A stretch of 43,445 bases of DNA. Origin: NZ13-RE01 sp049718665 (GTDB lineage Bacteria > Dictyoglomota > Dictyoglomia > Dictyoglomales > Dictyoglomaceae). Each line of letters begins with the position of its first letter. The first letter of the stretch is position 1. Position numbers and translations under genes: made by a program. Location: positions 1-43,445 of the forward strand of contig JBNARO010000014.1 in NCBI GenBank assembly GCA_049718665.1. The letters are read 5' to 3'. Shown here piece by piece: positions 25,541-33,907 of this stretch. The notes below the pieces were generated by a model. It was not told where the DNA came from. It saw only the letters and a program-made list of their open reading frames with translations, and ran no database searches.

Positions 25541-26365
25541 TTATCTTATTGCTCCCGCAGAAAGCCCTGAAACATAATAGTCTACTAAAAATGAAAAGGC
25601 TAAAACTACAGGTAATGCAGATAATAATCCTCCTGCCATTAATGGTCCCCAATAAAACATATCCCCCCTAATTAATTCTGTTGTTGTTCCCACACTCAAT
25701 GTTTGTTTTGAAGACTCAGATATAAAAGTTAATGCGTATATCATCTCTCCCCAAGATAAAACAAAACAAAATAAAGTGACTGTAATAATTGCAGGAAGTG
25801 CCATTGGAATAACAACTCTTAGCAATATTTTTAATTTAGATGCACCATCAACTTCAGCTGCTTCTTCTACTTCCCGTGGCAGACTGCGGAAATATCCCAT
25901 AAGCAACCATGTGCTAAATGGTATTTGAAATGTTGGATATGTAAATATTAAAGACCATAGAGAATTAGAAAGGTTTAGAGAATTTATTACCCTTGAAAGA
26001 GAAACAAAAAGTAAAGTTTGAGGAACAAGATAAACAACAAATATACCTACCCCTAAAATTTTAGAGCCTATAAAATTTAAACGAGCTAAAGCATAAGCGG
26101 CCAAGATACTCACAATTATTGAAATAATCGTTGTTGAAATAGTGACTATAGTTGAATTTAAAAACCACCGGAGATAATTTGTTTTTTTCAAAAGAGTTAT
26201 ATAATTATTTAGAGTAGGGTTTTGAATCCAAAAAGGGTTTGCTTTTATATTATATAATTCCTGGATAGGCTTTAGAGAAGCAATAAACATAGCATAAAAT
26301 GGGTACAGTACAAATATTAGAATAGCTCCTGTAAATATTAAATTTAAAAAACCACTCTTTCTCAC
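25541..26365 (-). CDS. CUT1 sugar ABC transporter permease (MalG type)
   Basis: A 274-residue permease with six membrane helices and the EAA loop EAAEVDGASKLKILLRVVIP. It starts with GTG at 26365 and has GGAGG about 12 bases upstream. It is the last gene of the minus-strand operon that begins with the DapA-like gene at 33802. No ATPase gene accompanies this system, so it must use one made elsewhere. Confidence 0.9.
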   Translation of the reverse strand: MRKSGFLNLIFTGAILIFVLYPFYAMFIASLKPIQELYNIKANPFWIQNPTLNNYITLLKKTNYLRWFLNSTIVTISTTIISIIVSILAAYALARLNFIGSKILGVGIFVVYLVPQTLLFVSLSRVINSLNLSNSLWSLIFTYPTFQIPFSTWLLMGYFRSLPREVEEAAEVDGASKLKILLRVVIPMALPAIITVTLFCFVLSWGEMIYALTFISESSKQTLSVGTTTELIRGDMFYWGPLMAGGLLSALPVVLAFSFLVDYYVSGLSAGAIR

Positions 26366-26381
26366 GTCTCAAGAGCCTCCT

Positions 26382-27254
26382 TTAATAAATTTCTTCTTTA
26401 CTAATAATTCTTAGGATAAATATTGCAGAGAATATTAAAAAAGGAAACATAAATAATGAGATTGCAGCTCCTATTCCAATTTGTCCTCCACTAAGTCCAA
26501 ATTGGTACGCCAAAGTTGCAAAGACATGAGTACTATTGACTGGTCCTCCTCGAGTAAGAATATAGACAATACTAAAATCAGAAATAGTCATAACAATAGA
26601 AAAAAGAGTTAATACAAGCAATGTTGGTTTTAAAAGAGGAAAAGTTATCCACCAAAATTTTTGCAAAGCACTTGTTCCATCTATACTTGCAGCTTCATAT
26701 ATTTCCTTTGGAATTCCGACAAGAGCGCCTAAAAATCCTATAGCAAAAAAAGGAAATCCTCTCCAAGTATTTACTAATATAATAGAAAATCTTGCCCAGA
26801 ATATAGATGAAAGCCAAGGAATCTTATTGAAGCCTAAAGATTGGAAGAGCCAGTTTAAAGAACCATAAAGTGGATCAAGAATCCAAAGCCACCCTAATAT
26901 ACCAAAAACTGAAGGTATCACCCATGGTAAAAGTACTATTGACCGCATTAACTTACCACTAAACTTTGAGTGATAGAGAATAAGAGCGGTGCCTAATCCT
27001 ATTGACAACTTAAGTATAACAGAAACAAATGTAAATAAAAGAGAATTATATATAGTGGTTTGAAAGACACTATTTTCTAAGAGAAATTTAAAATTTGAAA
27101 CCCCAATAAATCTTCCAGGTTTACCTATTTGAGAGTCTGAAAAACAAAGATAGAAGGACATAATGAGAGGAATAGTCACTAAACTAAAGATTATAATCAA
27201 TGCGGGAAGAATGAAAGAAAAACCAGTTAAATTATTCCTAATTTCCTTCTTCAC
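26382..27254 (-). CDS. CUT1 sugar ABC transporter permease (MalF type)
   Basis: A 290-residue permease with six membrane helices and the EAA loop EAASIDGTSALQKFWWITFP. The start is a GTG at 27254 with GGGAGG ten bases upstream. It is 16 bases from the next permease gene and follows a binding-protein gene after an intercistronic hairpin. Confidence 0.9.
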   Translation of the reverse strand: MKKEIRNNLTGFSFILPALIIIFSLVTIPLIMSFYLCFSDSQIGKPGRFIGVSNFKFLLENSVFQTTIYNSLLFTFVSVILKLSIGLGTALILYHSKFSGKLMRSIVLLPWVIPSVFGILGWLWILDPLYGSLNWLFQSLGFNKIPWLSSIFWARFSIILVNTWRGFPFFAIGFLGALVGIPKEIYEAASIDGTSALQKFWWITFPLLKPTLLVLTLFSIVMTISDFSIVYILTRGGPVNSTHVFATLAYQFGLSGGQIGIGAAISLFMFPFLIFSAIFILRIISKEEIY

Positions 27255-27281
27255 TTATAATATACCTCCCATTAACTAAAG

Positions 27282-27319
27282 AGAGGGGACAGAGGAAATA
27301 GGAATCTTCCGTCCCCTCT
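27282..27319 (-). terminator. Intercistronic hairpin between binding-protein and permease genes
   Basis: Nine-base arms, AGAGGGGAC (27282-27290) and GTCCCCTCT (27311-27319), with an inner GGAA/TTCC extension. No T-run follows on the minus strand, so partial termination or mRNA protection is more likely than full termination. Confidence 0.6.
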
Positions 27320-27338
27320 TATGTTTTTTAAATTTTAA

Positions 27339-28601
27339 CTACTTTTTCCATATTTGGGTTAGTTGTTGTTCAGCCCACTTAATTGCTTCATCCATACTCA
27401 TTTTTCCAGTTATATAATTAGCAAACATATCTGGAATTATGTATGAATCATAGGTTAATTGAGCGGGTCCACCAGGAGGTGCTGGCCAAAGAGGCAAATG
27501 ATAAAACTTCCCAACATTAAATAACACTTCAACATCTGGATAAATTCCCCAAGATTGAAGTGTCTTAAACTTAGCCATATTTGAGAAAAGTGGCATATTG
27601 TATCCTTTACTTGCTTCTACCCAGCCTTTGAAATTGTTTTCTTCAAGCAAAAATCTTAAGAATTGTTTTGCCAATGTTTGATTTTTAGACCATTTTGTTA
27701 TTCCATATGAATACATACTTGTAGTCGCAAAACGTCCCGCAGGTCCCTTTGGAGGTAGTACTAACCCAATGTTTTTATAAATATCAGGAAAATCACTTTT
27801 TGCAGCTGCAACTACACTCATAGAATTTATTATGTAAGATCCCACTCCAGAAAGTATCCATTTGTTATTGCCAGAACCATCCCATGCAAAAATATCAGGT
27901 GGCATATACTTTGCTAATTCTTTTACATATTCCATTGCTTTTCTTGTTTGGGGAGAATTTATAGTCACATTTCCTTTGCTATCTATCGCCTTTGCACCAA
28001 AAGAATTCAAAACCATAAATAGCCAATCATTGGAATCACCACAATGACTTATAGGCAGTCCAATTGGATGACCTATTTTATATAATTTTTCAGCTACTTT
28101 TAATAACTCATCATAAGTATCTGGAGGATTTACTCCTGCTTGAGCAAAGTAATCTTTCCTATAAACACCTGGGGCTGGTGTATAATAACAAGGAACAGAA
28201 TACCAGCTTCCATCAATAAAACCTGCTTCCTTAGCAGCAGAAACATATGGTCCATATATTATTTGAGCCCTACTAACTACATCATTTACAGGAATTAAAT
28301 AGTTTTTATATAATGCTGTTGAGTAATTCATCAAAAGGATTATATCATGTCCTGAATTAGATTGTATTTCAGCTGCAAGTTTTGCTGAAAAATCATTTAA
28401 CGATACTATGTCAATTCTTACTTGAGCATTATATTTTTTTCCAAATTCTTCAGCTAATTTTGCCAAATATTGATCCGCTTCAGGAACAAAATTTGCCCAA
28501 GTTAAAATAGTTAGTAGTTTAGACTGCTGCTGTGCAAATACAAGACTTAACAAGAATAACCCTACAATTACGATATAAAATACCTTTTTAACCTTTTTCA
28601 T
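27339..28601 (-). CDS. Extracellular solute-binding protein, CUT1 ABC transporter
   Basis: A 420-residue family 1 binding protein with a Sec signal peptide (about 1-23, ending LLSLVFA) and no lipobox. It would feed the permeases at 25541-27254. The ligand is unknown; the operon's racemase and aldolase suggest a sugar-acid-containing oligosaccharide, which is inference. AAGGAGGAG precedes the ATG. It is 47 bases after the LarA-like gene. Confidence 0.9.
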   Translation of the reverse strand: MKKVKKVFYIVIVGLFLLSLVFAQQQSKLLTILTWANFVPEADQYLAKLAEEFGKKYNAQVRIDIVSLNDFSAKLAAEIQSNSGHDIILLMNYSTALYKNYLIPVNDVVSRAQIIYGPYVSAAKEAGFIDGSWYSVPCYYTPAPGVYRKDYFAQAGVNPPDTYDELLKVAEKLYKIGHPIGLPISHCGDSNDWLFMVLNSFGAKAIDSKGNVTINSPQTRKAMEYVKELAKYMPPDIFAWDGSGNNKWILSGVGSYIINSMSVVAAAKSDFPDIYKNIGLVLPPKGPAGRFATTSMYSYGITKWSKNQTLAKQFLRFLLEENNFKGWVEASKGYNMPLFSNMAKFKTLQSWGIYPDVEVLFNVGKFYHLPLWPAPPGGPAQLTYDSYIIPDMFANYITGKMSMDEAIKWAEQQLTQIWKK

Positions 28602-28648
28602 CTTTTTCTCCTCCTTAAATGGAAGTTTTTTAATAAAGTACTTAAAAT

Positions 28649-29953
28649 TTAAAATCTCTCATCACCTCCCTTTTGGGGATTATATAAAGGAATTACAAAA
28701 TCTGGTTTTTTTATAATTAGAATTCTTATATTCTCGCCATATTTATTAAAAGCATAAGAGATAGCATTCTTTAAATTTTCAAAATATTTCATCTTTAATC
28801 TCTTAACATCTTCTTCACTAATTCCTCGAGTCACTAAACCAATCTCTCCATGAGTTAAGAAATATGCTAAATGTTGAACTGCCCATTGTTCTTCCTTAGG
28901 AGAAGAATGTTTTAAATACTCTAAAATCTCTTCTCCTGAAGAAAATTTTGGAACTAAATCTTCTATAATCTTGGCCCCAATTCCTTCTTTACAAGGAGAA
29001 AAAAGAACCACCATTCCTCCTTCCTTAACTATGGGGAATCTTGTAAGCATTGTTACCGCGCCGCCAAAAAGAGTTTGATATAGATTAAAACCGCTTGTAT
29101 AACTACTCTCAACAATAACTAAGTCTGCTCTTTCATTAATATATATTTCTGCCAAATTCTTAAAAGTCTTTACCCCTTCTCTATGAGCAAGAATAAAATC
29201 TCCCGAAAAAGCGGCAAAAACATTACCATTTAGATCTAACACTACATTTAGAATATAAAGGGGAATAGAAAGCTTTTTTACTGCCTCCTCCATATCCTTT
29301 CTTGGAATACTCTCAACGTCACCTAAGAGGCCTTTAGGATAATCTATGTTATCAAAGGAATGATTTTTAAGAATAGTATCTTTATGGGCCACCCCTGGGA
29401 TTAGACTTTTTGCACCTCCTGTAAATCCCGCAAAGGCATGGGACTTTATGATTCCTGTGGCTATTATTAAATCTCCCCATAAAGCTCTTTTATTTATGTA
29501 AATAGGAGTTCCTAAGGATGTCTCCCCTAAGTATTCAAAATTTTCCTTGTTTAAAGGGTCATTATCTTGAACATCAAAAGATCCTAAAATATCTCTACCT
29601 AAGATTTTTTCTTTTTCTGAATAAGTAGTTTTCCTATGAAGACCATTTCCTATAGTGATCTTTATATTTTCCTCTTTTACTCCCAAATTTTTAAGCTTTT
29701 TTAAGATGATGTTTAGTAATAAAGAGGTTGGTGTAGGTCTTGTTATATCGTCTACAACTATAGACACTTTAGAATCAAAATTTAACATATCTTCTATTTT
29801 CTCAGAACCAATGGGATTATCAAGAGCTTTTTCAATAAGAACTTCTTCTTTTCCCCAAGATTTTACCTTTTTAGGTTCAATTATAGATATTAAATTCTCC
29901 TCTGGAATATTAACACTTTCTTTCATTTCATCTACTTCAAAAAGAATATCCAT
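28649..29953 (-). CDS. LarA-family nickel-pincer alpha-hydroxyacid racemase/epimerase
   Basis: A 434-residue LarA homologue. The DDITRPTP motif (about 68-75), GLHRKTT with its histidine, and HAFAGFTGGAK (about 172-182), where the lysine would bind the nickel-pincer cofactor covalently, are all present. LarA racemises lactate, while many homologues act on malate, gluconate or other hydroxyacids. The cofactor needs LarB, LarC and LarE, which are not encoded here. Its place after a TRAP transporter and a DapA-like aldolase suggests a sugar-acid epimerase. I prefer the ATG at 29953 with AGGTAGGTG upstream over a GTG at 29962. Confidence 0.85.
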   Translation of the reverse strand: MDILFEVDEMKESVNIPEENLISIIEPKKVKSWGKEEVLIEKALDNPIGSEKIEDMLNFDSKVSIVVDDITRPTPTSLLLNIILKKLKNLGVKEENIKITIGNGLHRKTTYSEKEKILGRDILGSFDVQDNDPLNKENFEYLGETSLGTPIYINKRALWGDLIIATGIIKSHAFAGFTGGAKSLIPGVAHKDTILKNHSFDNIDYPKGLLGDVESIPRKDMEEAVKKLSIPLYILNVVLDLNGNVFAAFSGDFILAHREGVKTFKNLAEIYINERADLVIVESSYTSGFNLYQTLFGGAVTMLTRFPIVKEGGMVVLFSPCKEGIGAKIIEDLVPKFSSGEEILEYLKHSSPKEEQWAVQHLAYFLTHGEIGLVTRGISEEDVKRLKMKYFENLKNAISYAFNKYGENIRILIIKKPDFVIPLYNPQKGGDERF

Positions 29954-29962
29954 CAAATTCAC

Positions 29963-31255
29963 CTACCTATTTAAACCAAATAGTTCTGGAAGAAGCATAA
30001 TAATATTTGGAAAATAAGTAACAACAAACAATACACAAATACTCGCGATGATAAAAGGAATCATCTCTTTTACTATTTTTTCCATGGGAAGACCACTTAC
30101 CATCATGCCTGTGAAAAGAGCAACTCCATAGGGAGGAGTTATAAGACCTATCACTAAATTAAAATTCATAACTACACCAAAATGTATAGGATGAATTCCA
30201 TATCTTGAAGCTATAGGGAATAATATTGGAGCAAGAATAGTAATAGCAGGAAGACTATCCATAAACATTCCCCAAATTAACAAGGTTATATTTACTATAA
30301 GAAGAAACATTTTAGGATCTTGAGATATAGAGGATAATATGTTACTCAATCTATCAGGTATCTGTTCTGTGGCTAAGATCCATCCAAATATGTTTGAGGA
30401 ACCTGAGAGAAGGAGAACTGTTGCTGCAGTAATAACACTTCTTTTAAATAAATCTTTAATATCCTTTAAACTTATCTTTCTATTGAATATTAAAGTTAAT
30501 AAAAACCCATAGAAAACTGCAACTGCAGAGGCCTCTGTAGGAGTAAAAAGTCCTCCTATAATTCCTCCAATAATTATTAAAGGCATTATTAAAAATGGAA
30601 TACTTTCAATAACTATTTTAATCTTATCTAAAAATTTAATATTCAATACATTTCTTGGAAAATTTCTCTTTCTCGAAATATAAAAAACCACCAAAAGTTG
30701 GGCCAATCCTACTAAAACTCCAGGTATTGCACTCCCCAAAAGAAGTCCTCCAATGGAAGTTCCTGTTACAGCCCCTATAAGTACAATAGGAATGCTTGGA
30801 GGAATTATAGGACCTTGGATAGCTGAACTAATTGTTACAGCAGTACTAAAAGCCTTGTCATATCCTGCGGTTTCCATCATTTTAAGCTCTAAAGTTCCGA
30901 GACCTGCAACATCAGATATAGCAGATCCTGAACATCCTCCAAAAAGCATACTTGCTAAAACATTGACGTAACCTAAACCCCCTCTAAACCTTCCCACAAG
31001 AAGATTGGAGAAATCGAGTAATTTTTTCGCGGTTCCCGAGTATACCATAAGTTCACCAGCCAAAATAAAGAAAGGTATCGCCATCAAAGTAAAAGTATCT
31101 ATACCTGTAAACATTCTATGAACAATTAAATATAATGGCTTTTTTGAGAGAAGAAAATAAAAGAGAGAACTTAAAATCATAGTGAAAGATAATGGAAGTC
31201 CCATGAACATGAGAATAGTAAATAAAATAAGCATTATGGAAAGAGCTAAACTCAT
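29963..31255 (-). CDS. dctM: TRAP transporter large permease (DctM family)
   Basis: A 430-residue integral membrane protein with about twelve hydrophobic segments and typical DctM blocks (GGCSGSAISDVAGLGTLELKMM, QGPIIPPSIPIVLIGA, and a LITPPYGVALFTGM near the C-terminus). It is the sodium-coupled transport subunit. It overlaps dctQ by four bases (ATGA at 31252-31255) and is followed by the LarA-like gene. Substrates of TRAP systems are mostly carboxylates, including sugar acids. Confidence 0.93.
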   Translation of the reverse strand: MSLALSIMLILFTILMFMGLPLSFTMILSSLFYFLLSKKPLYLIVHRMFTGIDTFTLMAIPFFILAGELMVYSGTAKKLLDFSNLLVGRFRGGLGYVNVLASMLFGGCSGSAISDVAGLGTLELKMMETAGYDKAFSTAVTISSAIQGPIIPPSIPIVLIGAVTGTSIGGLLLGSAIPGVLVGLAQLLVVFYISRKRNFPRNVLNIKFLDKIKIVIESIPFLIMPLIIIGGIIGGLFTPTEASAVAVFYGFLLTLIFNRKISLKDIKDLFKRSVITAATVLLLSGSSNIFGWILATEQIPDRLSNILSSISQDPKMFLLIVNITLLIWGMFMDSLPAITILAPILFPIASRYGIHPIHFGVVMNFNLVIGLITPPYGVALFTGMMVSGLPMEKIVKEMIPFIIASICVLFVVTYFPNIIMLLPELFGLNR

Positions 31256-31728
31256 CTATTTCCCCCCGTAAATCTATAAATATATTTTGTCACAAGTTGA
31301 TAAAGCATTAAAAGAGAACCTATGGGCAGGGCTAAATAAACCCAAAAGAAGGGAATTCTTAAAGCAGGAGTCTTCATACTCAATGCATCAATCGCCATAG
31401 ATAAGCCTTCTTTAAAAATAATAATTAATAAAATGGCTATCATGATGTCCACAATAGTTGACCATAAATTTTTTATCCTTTTGGGAAATTTTTCTATTAT
31501 AAAGAGAAGAGCGGGATGCCGCTCTTCTCTTAAAGCAATACTACTACCCAACATTACCATATAAAACATCAAATACCTTGCCAATTCGTCGGTCCAAAAG
31601 AAAGGCATTTTCATAACATATCTGGAAATTACTTCCAATATTACTACAGAAAACATAAGGAAAAGTAAAATATTGGACAGATTTTCTATAATAGTATTAA
31701 CTATAGAATCAAATCTTTTAAAAACCAT
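31252..31728 (-). CDS. dctQ: TRAP transporter small permease (DctQ family)
   Basis: A 158-residue protein with four membrane helices. It has the DctQ patterns FWTDELARYLMFYMVMLG and SIALREERHPALLF. It pairs with DctM in the membrane. GAGGTGAA precedes the ATG. The coding sequence contains an unusual perfect 13-bp inverted repeat at 31502-31531. It sits 13 bases after dctP. Confidence 0.9.
   Translation of the reverse strand: MVFKRFDSIVNTIIENLSNILLFLMFSVVILEVISRYVMKMPFFWTDELARYLMFYMVMLGSSIALREERHPALLFIIEKFPKRIKNLWSTIVDIMIAILLIIIFKEGLSMAIDALSMKTPALRIPFFWVYLALPIGSLLMLYQLVTKYIYRFTGGNR
31502..31531. repeat. 13-bp perfect inverted repeat inside dctQ
   Basis: Arms 31502-31514 and 31519-31531 pair perfectly around a four-base loop, in GC-richer sequence than its surroundings. 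It codes the conserved LREERHPALLF stretch. Confidence 0.75.
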
Positions 31729-31741
31729 TCATTTCACCTCA

Positions 31742-32800
31742 TTATTTTTCAGTAGCTTTTACCTCTTTCTGAATATCTACTCTTGCCTTCTCGACAACTC
31801 TTAAGAATTCCCTCACAAGCTCTGTTCCTAATTCTTTTTCCATCCATTTCCTTACATATGGTAAAGTTTTATCCTTAAATAACTTTAATTCTTTATCAGT
31901 GGGAGTATATATCTCCATCCCCTCCTTTTTTAGCTTCTCTAAAGCTGAATCATCTAAAAGTTCTCCTAAACCCATATAGGTTAGATTCGCTACTTTTTCT
32001 GCTTCATAGAAAGCACTTCTTAAATCAGGAGGTAAAGATTGATACCATTTTTCATTAACAAGGGTTGCTCCAACTCCCATAAGATGTCCAGTAAGAGTTA
32101 AATATTTTGAAACTTGATAATATTTCTGGGCAACAATATTTTGTAGTGTATTTTCTGCTCCATCTACTACTTTTGTTTGTAAGCTAGTATAAAGTTCTAA
32201 CATAGGCATAGGAACAGGGGTTGCTCCTAAGGCTTCAAATAATTTTTGATGGGGAACAATCTCCATAACTCTTATCTTTAAGCCCTTTAAATCATCAGGG
32301 GTTTTTATTGGTCTTTTACTATTAAAGATATGTCTAAATCCAAAGGGTTGCAGAGCCATAATTCTTATACCTGTCGTTTTTGCACAGTCCTCAATAATCT
32401 TTTTAGCAAAGGAACTTTCAAAAACTCTTCTTGCGTGTTCTCTAGACGTGAAAATAAATGGTAGATCAAAAACACCTAATTGGGGATAATAGGCAGAAGC
32501 GAGTACTCCAGAGCTTATATTACATGCCTCAATGGTTCCTTTTTTAACTTGCTCCACAGAAGATCTTTGGTCTCCTAACTGACCAGCTGGATATAATTCT
32601 ACCTTCAATCTTCCACCACTTAATCTTTCTACCTCGCTCTTAAGAACATAACCATATCCACTTGTAGATTGCCCAAAAGGATCTGGTGGATCTATCCAAC
32701 TAAATTTCATAATATAAACTTGCTCAGCAGAAGTTGTTACAAGGAATATTAGAGAGACAATAACAGTTAGGAGAAGAAGAAACCTCTTTAGACTTCTCAT
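31742..32800 (-). CDS. dctP: TRAP transporter solute-binding protein (DctP family)
   Basis: A 352-residue secreted binding protein with a signal peptide (about 1-25, ending VTTSA) and the DctP core: YPAGQLGDQRSSVEQVKKGTIEA, the conserved arginine region IRVMEIVPHQKLFEALGATPVPMPM, and GAENTLQN. The conserved Arg of IRVME normally binds a carboxylate, which fits an acidic substrate. It is the second gene of the operon, 51 bases after the DapA-like aldolase. Confidence 0.92.
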   Translation of the reverse strand: MRSLKRFLLLLTVIVSLIFLVTTSAEQVYIMKFSWIDPPDPFGQSTSGYGYVLKSEVERLSGGRLKVELYPAGQLGDQRSSVEQVKKGTIEACNISSGVLASAYYPQLGVFDLPFIFTSREHARRVFESSFAKKIIEDCAKTTGIRIMALQPFGFRHIFNSKRPIKTPDDLKGLKIRVMEIVPHQKLFEALGATPVPMPMLELYTSLQTKVVDGAENTLQNIVAQKYYQVSKYLTLTGHLMGVGATLVNEKWYQSLPPDLRSAFYEAEKVANLTYMGLGELLDDSALEKLKKEGMEIYTPTDKELKLFKDKTLPYVRKWMEKELGTELVREFLRVVEKARVDIQKEVKATEK

Positions 32801-32851
32801 TGTTCTTTCCCCCTTTTTAAAATTTTTTAAAGATACCCCTCCCTTTATTTC

Positions 32852-33802
32852 CTAATTTTTATTCCAAAGCTCAGGAAGAGGAAATTCTGAGAGAAGTTTC
32901 TTTAAATCTTCAATCTCTTTAGAGGATGCAGGTTGGAGAGGTAGTCTTGGAATTCCTCCAGGAAGTCCTAATATATTAAGCGCTGCTTTTACTCTTACAA
33001 TATAATCAGCAATGTGACTTCCACTTAAAAGATAATTCCATAGCACAGATGATTGTCTAAGGAGTTCTTTTGCTTTATCCCAATCTTTCTTCTCTTCTGC
33101 TTCATATATAGCAACACAGGTTTTAGGTATTACGCATGCTTCTCCTGTCACAAAACCTCTTGCCCCCATAAGCGCTGCGTAAGGCTCATGAGGCTCTCCA
33201 GAACCATTTACTATAGAAATTCTATCCCCTAAGGCTTCAATCATTTGGGCTAATTTGCTAATGATATTGCAATTATCCTTAAGAGCAACAATGTTAGGAA
33301 CTTCATCTACGAGTTTAGCCATTAAATCTACTGGAATGTCTAATTGGGATGCAAACCAGTTGTTATATACCATTATCCCTAAGCTTGTCTCCTTTGCTAT
33401 TGCTTTGTAATGGGCTAAAACCATTCTTTCATCTGGCTTCCAGTAATATGGAGGGCTTATCATTACTCCATCAAGTCCTGCCTCTTCCGCGTAATGTACT
33501 AATTTGATAACGGTTCTTGTGTCGGTATGATTACATCCACCAATAACGGGTACCTCATTTTTTGCCTCATCTTTTACAATCTGAAAGATTCTCTTTCTTT
33601 CTTCATCACTAAGCATTGCACATTCACCAGTACTTCCTGCAGGGACTAAAACTCCTTTCCCTTCCTTAATACCACTGTCAATAAGAAAACGGGTAAGTCT
33701 TCTAAGTCCTTCTTCATCTAATTCATAGTTCTCTTTAAAAGGGGTAATCATTACTACAATAACACCTTTAATCTTTTCTTTCAGGATTTCAAAATTTTGC
33801 AA
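32852..33802 (-). CDS. DapA/N-acetylneuraminate lyase superfamily aldolase (first gene of the TRAP/LarA operon)
   Basis: A 316-residue class I aldolase-fold enzyme. GSTGE (56-60) binds the keto-acid carboxylate, Y146 (VYNN) and K175 (VALKDN) are the catalytic tyrosine and Schiff-base lysine. The family includes dihydrodipicolinate synthase, sialic-acid lyase, KDG aldolase and dehydratases such as that for 5-keto-4-deoxyglucarate. With a TRAP transporter and a LarA-like enzyme, a sugar-acid aldolase or dehydratase is most likely. It starts with TTG at 33802, fixed by AGGAGGTG eight bases upstream. A perfect promoter and long palindrome lie before it. Confidence 0.87.
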   Translation of the reverse strand: MQNFEILKEKIKGVIVVMITPFKENYELDEEGLRRLTRFLIDSGIKEGKGVLVPAGSTGECAMLSDEERKRIFQIVKDEAKNEVPVIGGCNHTDTRTVIKLVHYAEEAGLDGVMISPPYYWKPDERMVLAHYKAIAKETSLGIMVYNNWFASQLDIPVDLMAKLVDEVPNIVALKDNCNIISKLAQMIEALGDRISIVNGSGEPHEPYAALMGARGFVTGEACVIPKTCVAIYEAEEKKDWDKAKELLRQSSVLWNYLLSGSHIADYIVRVKAALNILGLPGGIPRLPLQPASSKEIEDLKKLLSEFPLPELWNKN

Positions 33803-33826
33803 GCTTGAAACACCTCCTGTCTTTTT

Positions 33827-33860
33827 ATCATAATGTGATAATTAATTATCACATTATGAT
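33827..33860. promoter_or_regulatory. Perfect 34-bp palindrome, candidate operator
   Basis: Two 17-base arms meet at 33843/33844 with no mismatch and no spacer; the core is TGATAATTAATTATCA. It begins at the -10 box and covers the transcription start and first transcribed bases, a classic repressor position. Confidence 0.75.
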
Positions 33861-33887
33861 TATAAAAAGAAAAAGTTATGTTGTCAA
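33859..33887 (-). promoter_or_regulatory. Perfect consensus sigma-A promoter of the aldolase-TRAP-LarA operon
   Basis: Minus strand TTGACA (33887-33882), 17-base spacer, TATAAT (33864-33859). All twelve bases and the spacing match the consensus. This suggests a strong promoter held off by a repressor bound to the adjoining palindrome. Confidence 0.85.
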
Positions 33888-33907
33888 GAAAAATTTAGAA
33901 AGTCTTT

